Shown: positions 42,601-54,600 of the stretch, in pieces
Numbering within the stretch: position 1 is the first letter of the stretch
How the letters are laid out: every line of letters starts with the position of its first letter
Origin: Azorinus chamasolen
Lineage: Eukaryota; Mollusca; Bivalvia; Cardiida; Solecurtidae
Length of the DNA stretch: 64,000 bases
Assembly: GCA_963576725.1 (NCBI GenBank)
Contig: OY755239.1
Span: 59,055,453-59,119,452, forward strand
Direction of reading: 5' to 3'
Made by a program: the position numbers and the translations under genes
Notes under the pieces: generated by a model
The model's database searches: none
Seen by the model: only the letters and a program-made list of their open reading frames with translations
Told to the model about the DNA's origin: nothing

Positions 42601-45600
42601 GCCCTTTTACTTAAAAAAAATGCAAATATATGCAAATAGTTTTTCTGCTGTTTTCTGGCAAAACTGTTTGACAGATATTAATGAAACTTCATACACATGT
42701 TTAATGCATCAAGACCTGAAGCTAAGTCGATTCTGAGGATCATTTGATTTGTTGTTTTGGAGTTACGGCCCTTGCACTTAAAAAAATAATGCAAATCTAT
42801 GCAAATATGAGGATGGCCATAAGGCATGTTGAATCAGAGAAAGTTTGCAAGTGGGCGTATTATGTACCGTATGCGGTACTCTTGTTACATTTATGTTGGC
42901 TTTTTGTAGACGTTACTGCCTGGTCGCATGTGATGTGGATGAGCCCGAGGTGAAGTTTAACATTGATCAGTACACAGACGTTACCATGATCACCAAACCA
43001 ATCATCTATATCTCCGTACAAGAGATCGTCGACACGCATGGGGTAAGCTACACCAACCAAAGCCTTATCATAACATATACTTCTACCAATGTACCAATAG
43101 GTCAATAACTTTTATGTTTTGCAAATTTATTAACAAACTGAGCACTTGGAGGTTGATGAATATTTGAGAATTGGATCAGATGCTGTATTGAAAATGTTAT
43201 GTCTTATCAGTGTCACATTATCAGTTGATCATCAAAAATGATAGTCATTTGTTTACTGCCTTCCATCATGGCATATCTATGTCTACACTGTTGCTCATCT
43301 AGCACTTTCATTTCTTTACCAGTTTTTCTCAAATTTGCTTTAAGAGTTGTCATGAATAATAGCTTGGATGAGTTTAATTTTCGGAGAAATCTGTCATCCG
43401 TTAGTCTCTCCGTGTATCATAATACATTGTTGCTCATCTAGCACTTTCATTTCTTTACCAATCTTTCTTAAATTTGCTTTAAGAATTGACATGAATAAAA
43501 GCATGGACAAGTTTGATTTTTAGAGGAATCTGTCTTTGGGAAACACTTTTTCCCACTGACAATGTGGCAGCGTGGGGTATGTGAGCTTGCTCACTAAAGT
43601 TCTTTTAATTTCTGCACCAAACCCTATGTTGTGATCACTCTTTTGAATCACCTGAAAGAGTCCATTCTAAAGAGGGGACACAACATTGTTTGGTTGAGAA
43701 ATGACGATTTTAGTATTTGAACAGGCACCTTTGCCTATTGCTTTGTGTAACATTCTCAAAGAGAGGGATTCTAAAGAGTGGTCACAACATATGGTTTGGT
43801 TTAGAAATGATGATTTAACCTATTCCCTCATAGGCTATTTTTAGATCCAACCTCTTTTAATAAATCAACTGAAAAGGAGCATTTACTAGAGAAAAGGAAA
43901 ATTTGAGAATTGTGTAGTTTTGAAACCATCGTGATAAATAGAGTATTTGCTCCATAGGAGCAAATCCTCTATTTATCACAATGATTTCACAAAGTGACTT
44001 TTACAGAAGAATCAAAAGGCGTCAATATGAGGGAATGGGTTAAGTATGTGAATACTCACCTTTATCTATTGTAGTATTACTGTGTAAAATTCAGAGTGTT
44101 AATCCTTTCCCTATTCAATATTCATGTCAGAAAGTATGACATCATGAATATTTATTATATGTATTTTTATAATGTAAAATTTTAAAGGAGCTGTTTAGCT
44201 TTGACATAAACTGTAGAATTAGATCTTATATCATGTCAAAAGCAAACAGAGCAGAAATGATCAAACAGCTCCTGTGGGAGCTGTCTGATCTGGGTCTACT
44301 ATGCATGAAAATGTTTATATGAAGTATAGGGTTAAGCAAGTTCCAGTCCTCTACACTCTATTTGACTCCTTTTAGGTAGTCACTATAAATATGTATTTGC
44401 CTTTACTTAGCTGTTGCTGGAGCATCAGGATACGATCGTTTGTGATCCAAATGATCCTTTACATGAGCTGTTGGAAGACCTGGGAGACGTACAGAGCAGC
44501 CATGAACTGCTGGGTAAGTGGGTTATAGTCAGATAACAGAGCAGCCATGAACTGTTGGCTAAGTGGGTTATAGTCAGATAACAGAGCAGCCATGAACTGC
44601 TGGGTAAGTGAGTTATAGTCAGATAACAGAGTGGCCATGAACTGTTGGGTAAGTGAGTTATTGTCAGATAACAGAGCAGACATGAACTGTTGGGTAAGTG
44701 AGTTATAGTCAGATAACAGAGTGGCCATGAACTGTTGGGTAAGTGAGTTATAATTAGATAACAGAGCAGCCATGAACTGTTGGATAAGTGAGTTATAATC
44801 AGATAACAGAGCAGCCATGAACTGTTGGGTAAGTGAGTTATAGTCAGATAACAGAGTGGCCATGAACTGTTGGGTAAGTGAGTTATAATTAGATAACAGA
44901 GCAGCCATGAACTGTTGGATAAGTGAGTTATAATCAGATAACAGAGCAGCCATGAACTGTTGGGTAAGTGAGTTAATAGTCGGATAACAGAGTGGCCATG
45001 AACTGTTGGGTAAGTCAGTTATAGTCAGATAACAGCAGCCATGAACTGCTGGATAAGTGAGTTATAATCAGATAACAGAGTGGCCATGAACTGTTGGATA
45101 AGTGAGTTATAATCAGATAACAGAGCAGCCATGAACTGTTGGATAAGTGAGTTATAGTCAGATAACAGCAGCCATGAACTGTTTGGTAAGTGGGTTAATA
45201 GATAACCCTTTACTTTATGAATATTCATTAAAGAATTAATGACACCATGAATAGTAATTAGATTAATTGTTTTAATAGCACATTGGACACAGAAAATGTT
45301 CAGCCATGGCAGAAACTGTAGAATCATTTTTACACTATATCATAAGTAAACATAGCAGATCTTGATCTCAGTCTACTCAGTTTGCATAGGCATAGAAAGG
45401 TGCGTGAATGGAGTAAAGAGTTAGATAGTCTGTTCATTGGACAGTTTCTCTGTTACAGGTGTAGAGATTGGGGAGAACGAGACATTAGAGGAACAGATAC
45501 ACTCTCAGCTTGCCAAGACAGAGATGACCCTCACCCTGACCAACAAATTTGAGGTGCCAGAGGATGACCAAACAGATATTAAAACACTGCTCATTAGGTT

Positions 45601-48600
45601 AGTTTAATTTTGATATTTGCTCAGGTCTTGATCCAAGGTAATGTTGTTACTGTGTGTACACCTAGACAGAGCTGTAGGTCAGATGATTATTGCTTCATAT
45701 TCATGTAAGGAATAATGACATCATGAATATTAATTAACTGAATTTTTCTAATGGCATTACAAAGGACATTTTCATCATGACAGACTCTGTAGAATTAGAT
45801 CTGTATTTATTTCATATTAAAGTAAACGGAGCAGACCCAGGTCAGACAGCTCCGTCTGATCTTGGTCTACTCTGTTAGCAAATGTGTGAAAAGCATCTTT
45901 ATCAGGTAAAGAATTAATGCAGCATCTCATCAGGATCCATGTGAATTTTTGCTTGTCTTGATATGTAAATACAGTGAAACCTCATTACAACTGAGGTGTT
46001 AGTTTCCAGACATTGTGCTGGTATAACGAGGTTGCCGTTATAATGAGTTTAAATATGAAAGGAACCATATGGCCAGTTTTAAACTAGTACCAACAAGTGA
46101 TCGCTTAATGCAGAACACAAGAAATGCAAAAAGCTCCCTTAGGGAGCTTTTTGCACTTCTTGTGTTCTGCATTAAGCGATCACCTGTGTTATTGGCATTG
46201 CACCTATTTATTCAGTGGTTGTTTCAAAGAATTAACTGTAATTTTGTTTCAATGCATACTGCCGGTATAACGAGGGTGCCATTGTAACGAGTGCTGGTAT
46301 AATGAGGGTTCACTGTAATAGAAACAAAGAAATGACTTAACAAGTTTACAAGTTTAGAAGTTTATTTCAAACTCATGGCCCATATGGGCATAAAGTAAAG
46401 TACCTAGTTATAGTCTACTTTCAGTCCAAATGACCGCTCAGCCGACTGTACATTTACTCCCCTGGTCATTGAGTCATTGGCCTACAATATTGAGCACTGC
46501 TAACATATGGCGCAATCATGCAGCCGCAGTACCGGCGAGTGACCCTCACAGGTACCCATTTCAACCCCTGGGTGGAGAGGATGTGCGGTGGGAGACACGG
46601 AAAAGTGTCTCTGAAATTTCCGGGTGGGACCGGGATTTGAACCCCGGACCTCCGGACTGATAGTCAAGCGCGTTACCACTAGACTACCGCCACCTACATA
46701 AGAGATACATAAACAAATTAACAGAGAAAAAGAAAAAGTAACAGATTGTAACTTTAACATGAATATATGTTTGTGTTTTATCAGGACAAAGCGTATGGTT
46801 ATGGATATTATTGCCTGTCAGAATGGAGAGACACTGGCACAGATTCTGGAGACACCAGCTACTGACGATGAGGTATTTAATGAAAGCTATTGAGGTTCAA
46901 CCTTTACTCCATAAATACGCCTTTCTTGGCCTTTGCAAATAGAGTAGACCCAGATCAGACAGCTCCTGCAGGAGCCATCTGATCAGGCTGTGCTCTGTTT
47001 GCTTATGAAATTACTATAGATCTGACTACAGTTTCTGCCAATACCAAAATATCCTGCGTATATATGCATTTATAAAAATTCAGCTAATAAATAGTCATGA
47101 TGTCATTATTTCTTACATGAATATTGAGCAAGGAAAGGTTAAACCTTGCACTGAGTATTTTTGTCATTTTAACATGAAACATGGGTAGTTTGTGTGGTGT
47201 TGTATCCTTGAAATTTATTGAATTGATACTTGCCATACATAATAACCATGAATAGTACATGATACGCAGTTTTCATGTGGTTACCGCCTGGCATTGCAGA
47301 ATTATCTCCCCATGAATTTTCAGTATTTGTTAGTCATTTGGGCCTGTAACATGGGTAGTTTGCGATACATTATCAGCCCCTGGATTTGCGATCAAGACTG
47401 CTGTGCAGAGGTATTCATCACCTATGGTGATAGTTCTAATTATTCCTTACAAGAATATCGGACATGTTAAGGATTAAATGTATGATATCAATGTAATGCT
47501 TCATTTTGAAAATCAAAAGTACTGACTTTCCATTGTATTTCCGTGTTAAAGGAAGAGTTGCATGGAGCTCTAGTCAAGAAGCGCGACATGCGGGACAAGC
47601 GTGCTGCCCAGACAGATAAGACACTGGTGCGGCACCAGTCCATCACAGGGGACTGTAGGTTACCACTTCATCTGATGAAGACCAAGATCAAGAAGAGCTT
47701 ACAGAATTTAGAGCTGGAGAACATGGTGACACGAAAGGACGGCTTCCAGGCCATAGTCAACCTGATAGCTCAGGTGAGTGGAGAATTTTACCCCACCGAC
47801 TTTGAAAATATTTCTATAGGAACCATCTGATCTGGGTCTTCTCTGTTTGCAAACGTTTGTTAAGTGTGCAATATCAAGATCCAAATGCAGTTTCTATGTC
47901 AAAGGTCAAAATTATAGGTCAAAGCAGTATTTCATCTTGTTTGTGGTTAGGTCTTCCAAAACAATAAATTGATCCTTAGGTAAATGAGCTTGTGCATATG
48001 AACAATTCACACGCTACAAGTAAACCCTTTACTCCATAGATATGGCTTTTAATTAACCTTTTCCCTCATACAAACACATTTTCACACATTTTCAAATAGA
48101 GTAGACCCAGATCAGACTGACCAGGGTCTGCTCTGTTTTGCTCATGGAATTTCTTAGTACAGATTCTTTATTTTCCTAAATGGGTACAATATTTTACCTT
48201 CAATGTTTTATTATGAATACTTTGTCCATGAATATTCAGTAGGTATTACATTTTGGAATAAACAGGAAAAGGGTTAATGCATTTTCAAACAGAGCAGGCC
48301 TAGATCAGACAGTTCCTGTAAGAGCTGTCTGATCAAGGTTTAAGAAATATTTAAGATCTGATTCTACCTTTTCAGAATGCTGTTATAAAACTTCAGTTAA
48401 TTAATAATCATATACAGTCAAACCTGTCCTAGCGACACATTGTTTTTAGCGACATCCTGTCAGATGCGACAGTATTTCCTTCCTCCAGATGTATTTTCCT
48501 CTATATTTCAACTGTATTTAGCGACACACTGGCAGATGCGACATACGACGCTAAATTTGTACTCCCAACTCGGCAAACGACATTGTTTTTAGCGACAATG

Positions 48601-51600
48601 ATCTTTCACTGTATCATTGTGTTTGTACCTAATTGCCCTCATTAACGTGTCAAAGGATTAATGCCCAAGGTGATAATTTGGGATTATCTGGTCCAGTTGG
48701 TCTGTTAGTCTCACTACTGTTTTTATAGCTAGCTACCCAACCATAAAATTTTGATAATGAACTGTGCTTTAATCATCCATTTATGTACATGTATACCGGA
48801 AATCGGGTCATAATGTCGTAATTGGCTATTCTAGTGATTTAATTGCCAATTTGGTTTCATAACTTGACAAGAAGTTAACCACACCACTTCAAAAGGTTTA
48901 GTTCATTATAACATAAATTGTATTCTCATAATTAAGATAGACATATAGAAATATGCCTCTGCTTCCCTGTCAAAGACAGGTGTGCTTTGCCTCATTGTGG
49001 CAATGGGCCGAAACGCTTCGAAAAACTACGAGGACTTCTGATTTTCATGAATTTGTTTTGTGCACAAACTTACTTTATATTAATAGAATTAATGATAAGG
49101 ACACTAAAGAAGTAACATCATAAAATATTTTATTCCATTTCAAACCCTAAAAAAGTAATACCTAGATATAAATTTGAAATGTCATCAGTTTTCGCGAAGA
49201 ATGTTGATCAATACGACATGGACCCTGAAGCAGTTGGTATTGGCCCATGAAATTTTCAACCTGAATTCAAAGACACCCTGTGAGATACGACACTTTTGGC
49301 TTTCTCCCAAACTATGTCCCTAAAAACAGGTTTGACTGTATTCAATATTTCTTAATAAATATTCATTGAGTAAAGGTTTTTTGTTTTCTACATTGCAGGA
49401 TATTAGAAATCAGCGAAGGTATAGAAATAACCGTAAACAAGAACTGTTTAAACTACGCAACACTATAAAGAGCCTTAACGGGAAGCGTCAGTTCTATGAA
49501 GCTCAAGTTGACTACTACAACCAATATGTCAAAACTTGTGTGGAAAATCTGCAGCAGAAAGGAAGGTAGGTCGGAGCAGTGTATGTCACAAGGAAACATG
49601 TATTATCCATACGATGCTGAATGTTCAGATGGAATCTTCCAAATATCAAACGGGTCAAGCTTATGGTGAATATTTAGGGATATTTTTAAAGAAAAGTGTA
49701 ACATGACAAACTGCTGATCCTTATGAGAGGGCTCCTCTATGAACCCTCTCATCTGGGTCTACACTGTTTGGAAAATACATTAGTGACCCGTGTCACACAC
49801 AGTTAGGGTTAACCCTTTCTACAGTTCTGTGTATCTTCATCTGCAAACCTTGTCTGTTGCATGTTGGTACAATTTTGTTGTATTTCATTTCAAAGACAAG
49901 TGTAAAATTGCATAATTGTTGCATTTTGAAATCATGATAACTGGTAATGGAAAAGTACACAACTCTAAAGGATAAATGAAAAGTATATTATTCAATTGGT
50001 GATAATTTGTGAGTGATTCCATATTTACTATTAACCCTTTACTCCATACAGCCTTTCTACGCCTTTGCAAACAGAGTAGACCCAGTTCAGATGGCTCCTA
50101 TAGGAGCCATCTGATCAGGGTCTGCTTTGTTTGCTTCTGGAATTATATAGATATGATTCTACAGTTTCTGCTTTGATAAAAGATTTCATGGGTTATTATA
50201 ATTTTATTTGTATTCATGATGTCATCATTTCTTACATGAATATTCACGGAGTAAAGGGTTAATTACATTGTTAACACTGAAGCTTGATATATCATGCTAA
50301 ATGCATCTCATACTGTATGCTACTGTCATTTAGAATACGGAATATGGTTGAGAATGTTGACCAGCAGCAATTGAATTATCCAAAACAATGCATTGTTTGA
50401 AAAAGAAAATCACACTCATGGCAATCCAAATTAAAATTTTCTTTATACTAATTAATTTCAAAGGGAAAAGGTGAATTTATGGTAGTGTTATGTTGCTTCT
50501 TTTTTTGTGCAGATCTCACAAAGCTAAAGCTAACAAGAATGCCAGGAAAGCCCAGGGGACAATAAAATATAGTGGGGCCAAGCTACATGAGAAAGGGGTC
50601 ATCCTTGAAATAGAGGGACTTAAAGCTAACCAGTAAGTATTATATCTGTTCTGTCATTTAAAACATTTAACCCTTTACTCCATAGATATGACTGCAAACA
50701 GAGACGACCCAGATCAGGTGGCTCCTGTATGAGCTGTCTGATCAAATATCTACTCTGTTTGCTTATGAAATATATCAGGCCTGATTCTACAGTTTCTTCG
50801 TGGCAAAAATCTTCTGTGTTCATATACCATTTTAATTGCTACATGAATATTCATGAGGTAAAGTATAATAGAACCCCTCTTAACTTGACATTTAATTCAG
50901 TATAAATATCGGTTTTGGAGACAGGTGGCAGCTTAATGCAGGGTGAAAGTCATACACAAAGTAGCTAAATTCTTCTCTACTAGAATTCCGGTTTAGAGAG
51001 GTTTTACTGTATTTACATTGGACAGTTATTGAGAATGTAAAGAGTACAAAATTAACTTTGGATACAGTAAGATCTTTTATTATGCCCCCAAAGCTAGGCT
51101 TTGGCGGCATATAGTGATCGCACCGTGCGTGTGTGTGTGGGTGTGTGTGGGTGTGTGTACCTTTTGTCCGGAGTATATTTCCTTTGTCACATCAGCTACG
51201 GATACCAAATTTGGTGTGTGAGTTCATCTTGGGATGGGGGAGTGTCGCGTACCATTTTCATGTCACTGTGACCTTGACCTTGACCTTTGACCTTGATTTT
51301 ACAAAAAGCTTGTCCGGAGCATATCTCCTTTACCTTACCAGCTACAGATTCCAAATTTAATGTGTGAGTTCATCTTGGGATGGCGGAGTGTCGCGTACCA
51401 TTTCCAGGTCACTGTGACCTTGACTTTTGACCTCGATTTTAAAAAAAGCTTATACCTTACCAGCTACTAAAAGCTTGTCCAGAGTATATCTCCTATACAT
51501 TACCAGCTAAGGATTCCAAATTTGATGTGTGAGATCACCTTGAGATGGCGGAGTGTCGCGTACCATTTTCAGGTCACCTTGACCTTGACCTTTGACCTCG

Positions 51601-54600
51601 ATTTTACAAAAAGCTTGTCCGGAGCATATCTCCTACACCTTACCAGCTACGGATCCAAAATTTGGTATGTGAGTTCATCTTGGGATGACGGAGTGTCGCG
51701 TATCATTTTCAGGTCACTGTGACCTTGACCTTTGACCTCGATTTTACAAAAAGCTTATACCTTACTAGCTGCAAAAAGCTTGTCCGGAGTATATCTCCTA
51801 TACTTTACCAGCTACGGATTCCAAATTTGGTGTGTGAGTTCATCTTTGGATGGAGGAATGTCGCGTACCATTTTCAGGTCACTGTGACCTTGACCTTGAC
51901 CTTCGACCTCGATTTTACAAGAAAGGTTGTCCAGAGAATATCTCCTATACCTTACCAGCTACGGATTCCAAATCTGGTGTGTGAGTTTATCTTGGGATGG
52001 CGGTGTGTCGCGTACCATTTTCAGGTCACTGTGACCTTGACCTTTGACCTAGATTTTACACAAAGCTTGTCCGGAGCATTTCTCCTATACCTTACCATCT
52101 ACGGATTCCAAATTTGGTTTGTGAGTTCATCTTGGGATGGCGGAGAGTCATGTACCATTTTCAGATCACTGACCTTGACCTTGACCTTTGACCTCAATTT
52201 TACAGTCTGGAGCATATCTCCTATACCTTACCAGATACAAAAATCTTGTCCAGAGCATATCTCCTATACCTTAAACGTTGACAATCAACCCAGGGTCCTT
52301 CTTAACGTTGAGAATTACTTAGGGTCCTTTTTAACTAAGTTTTGACCCTTGGCTCTTTTCTTAGCTATCATAATCGTCAAAGGTTCTGTTTCTAATGTTA
52401 AGAACTGACTCCTGTGTCATTTTTAACAGCATCAAAATTTCATGTTACACCTGCATTACATTGTATTGTTTTTCCGCCAAAATGCATTTCGGTGTTAAAC
52501 ACTTTGGGGGCATTTGTCACCCGTGACGACTCTCTTGTTATGGTATATATCTGAATTAAGGTATTTTACTTTTTGGTTTTGTAAAAACACACATTCATAT
52601 GCATGTATGTAAGCATGCGCGAGTGTGCCCGTACATACACACACACACACACACATAATAAAATGTGATCAAGTAAACCTATCATACTGAAAGGTATATG
52701 TTACTTTGAAGTTTTGGTTTAGACAGGTCATACAGATGAAGTTTTAGTCTAGACAGGTTATACAGATGTAGTTTAAGTCTAGACAGGTCATACAGATGAA
52801 GTTTTAGTCTAGACAGGTTATACAGATGTAGTTTAAGTCTAGACAGGTTATACAGATGAAGTTTTAGTGTAGACTGGTCATACAGATGAAGTTTTAGTTT
52901 AGACAGATTATACAGATGAAGTTTTAGTTTAGACAGGTCATACAGATGGACTTTTAGTCTAGACAGGTCATACAGATGGACTTTTAGTTTAGGCAGGTCA
53001 TACAGATGGAGTTTTAGTGTAGACATGTCATACAGATGAAGTTTTAGTGTAGACATGTCATACAGATGGAGTTTTAGTGTAGACTGGTCATACAGATGAA
53101 GTTTTAGTGTAGACATGTCATACAGATGAAGTTTTAGTGTAGACATGTCATACAGATGAAGTTTTAGTTTAGACATGTCATACAGATGGACTTTTAGTTT
53201 AGACTGGTTATAAATCCCTTTTGTACTTATTACAGGTTTAAGAATGCCTTGTTTGTGATTGCGGCCACAGCTGATCCCGGTGTGTTTGCCATTAGTGCCA
53301 AGTTCATGGGCATTGACGTGGAGAAGGTAGAAATCAACTTTCAGGTGAGTGACCTATGGTAAAACCTGTCAATAGTGACCAGCTAACCGTTATGTGATGG
53401 ATATATCATGAGAGTATTTATCGGGTGATGTTCTTAACCCATTACCTCATAGGCTATTTTAAGATACAACCTCTCTGAATAAATCTACCGAAAAGGAGTA
53501 TTAACAAGAGATAAGGAAAATTTTAGAATTTTGTAGTTTGAAACCATTGTGATAAATAGAGCATTTGCAAATTTGCAAATGCTCTATTTATCACAATGTT
53601 TTCACAAAGTGACTTTTACAGAGTCGTCAGAAGTCATCAATATGAGGGAAAGGGTTTAGTTGTAAATAAATGCGGGATTGTTTTGGCTACGGCAAACTGT
53701 CAAATCACAGGGTCTGCTCTGTTTGCTTATGGAATAATATAGAATTAATTTAATTAATATTCATGATGTCATTATATATTGCATGAGTATTCATGGAGCA
53801 AAGGGTTAAGAACCAGAATTAAGCGTTTTAAGTAGCTGTAAAGAGGTTTCATGTAATGATGTCATGAATATTAATTAACTGATTTTTATACGCCCGAAGG
53901 TAACTTCGGTCGTATTATGGTATGGCGCTTGTCCATCCGTTAGCCACATCTTTGTCCGCTCAATAACTTGACAACTATTGGGTGTGCTATCTTCATACTT
54001 AGTATGAAGGTTGGTGATGGCTATTAGATGTCCCCTATAGATTTTGAGCTCAGTCTGTCAAAGGTCAATGTCACCTTGACCTTCAACTAAAAAACCTTGT
54101 CTGCTCAATAACTTGATAAGTATTAGGTGTGCTGTTCTTATACTTAGAAGAAGGTTGGTCATGGCCAGCAGATGACCCCTGTTGATTTTGAGGTCAGTCA
54201 GTCAAAGGTCAAGGTCACAGTGACCTTCAACTCGAAAATCTTGTCAGCTCAAAAACTTGATAAGTATTAGGTGTGCTGTCTTCATACATAGTAGGAAGGT
54301 TGGTCATGGCTAGTTTAAGACCCCTAATGATTTTGAGGTCAAAGGTCAAGGTCACCGTGACCTTAAACTCAAAATAATAGTGTGCATGTTACGACAGCAC
54401 ACACTTCGGGGCATATAATGCTCTGACACATGAGGCTCTTGTTTATAATGGCACTATGAATAAGGGAATTTTTATTCTGACAGAATCAGTAGAATTATAT
54501 CTACATTATCTCATAAGAAAACAGAGCAGACCCTGATCAGACAGCTCCTATAGGAGCTGTCTGGTCTAGGTCTTCTCTGTTTGCAATGGCGTAGAAAGGC

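Larger units (their letters stand above)
48021..49378. mobile_element. T1 element broken twice
   Basis: Pieces 48021-48052, 48277-48412 and 49341-49378 join into one T1. A T2 sits in its TTAA at 48053 and a mariner-like element at its TA at 48413. It ends 20 bp before exon 20. Confidence 0.75.

Noticed and set aside
42860..43105. - strand ORF antisense to exon 15
   Set aside because: Shadow of the conserved IQGAP exon on the + strand.
44459..44953. - strand ORF of 164 codons with a 15-residue repeat
   Set aside because: By-product of the 45-bp minisatellite, whose period is divisible by three; it overlaps IQGAP exon 16 in antisense and has no coding context.
46620..46697. tRNA gene
   Set aside because: A and B boxes are present, but the stems pair poorly and a long SINE body follows.
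51719..52345. + strand ORF of 208 codons
   Set aside because: Lies wholly inside a tandem-cored transposable element; the translation merely repeats the 150-bp unit with insertions and deletions.
52682..53176. - strand ORF of 164 codons with a 10-residue leucine-rich repeat
   Set aside because: Same cause: the 30-bp minisatellite has no stop in one frame. No splice or promoter context.
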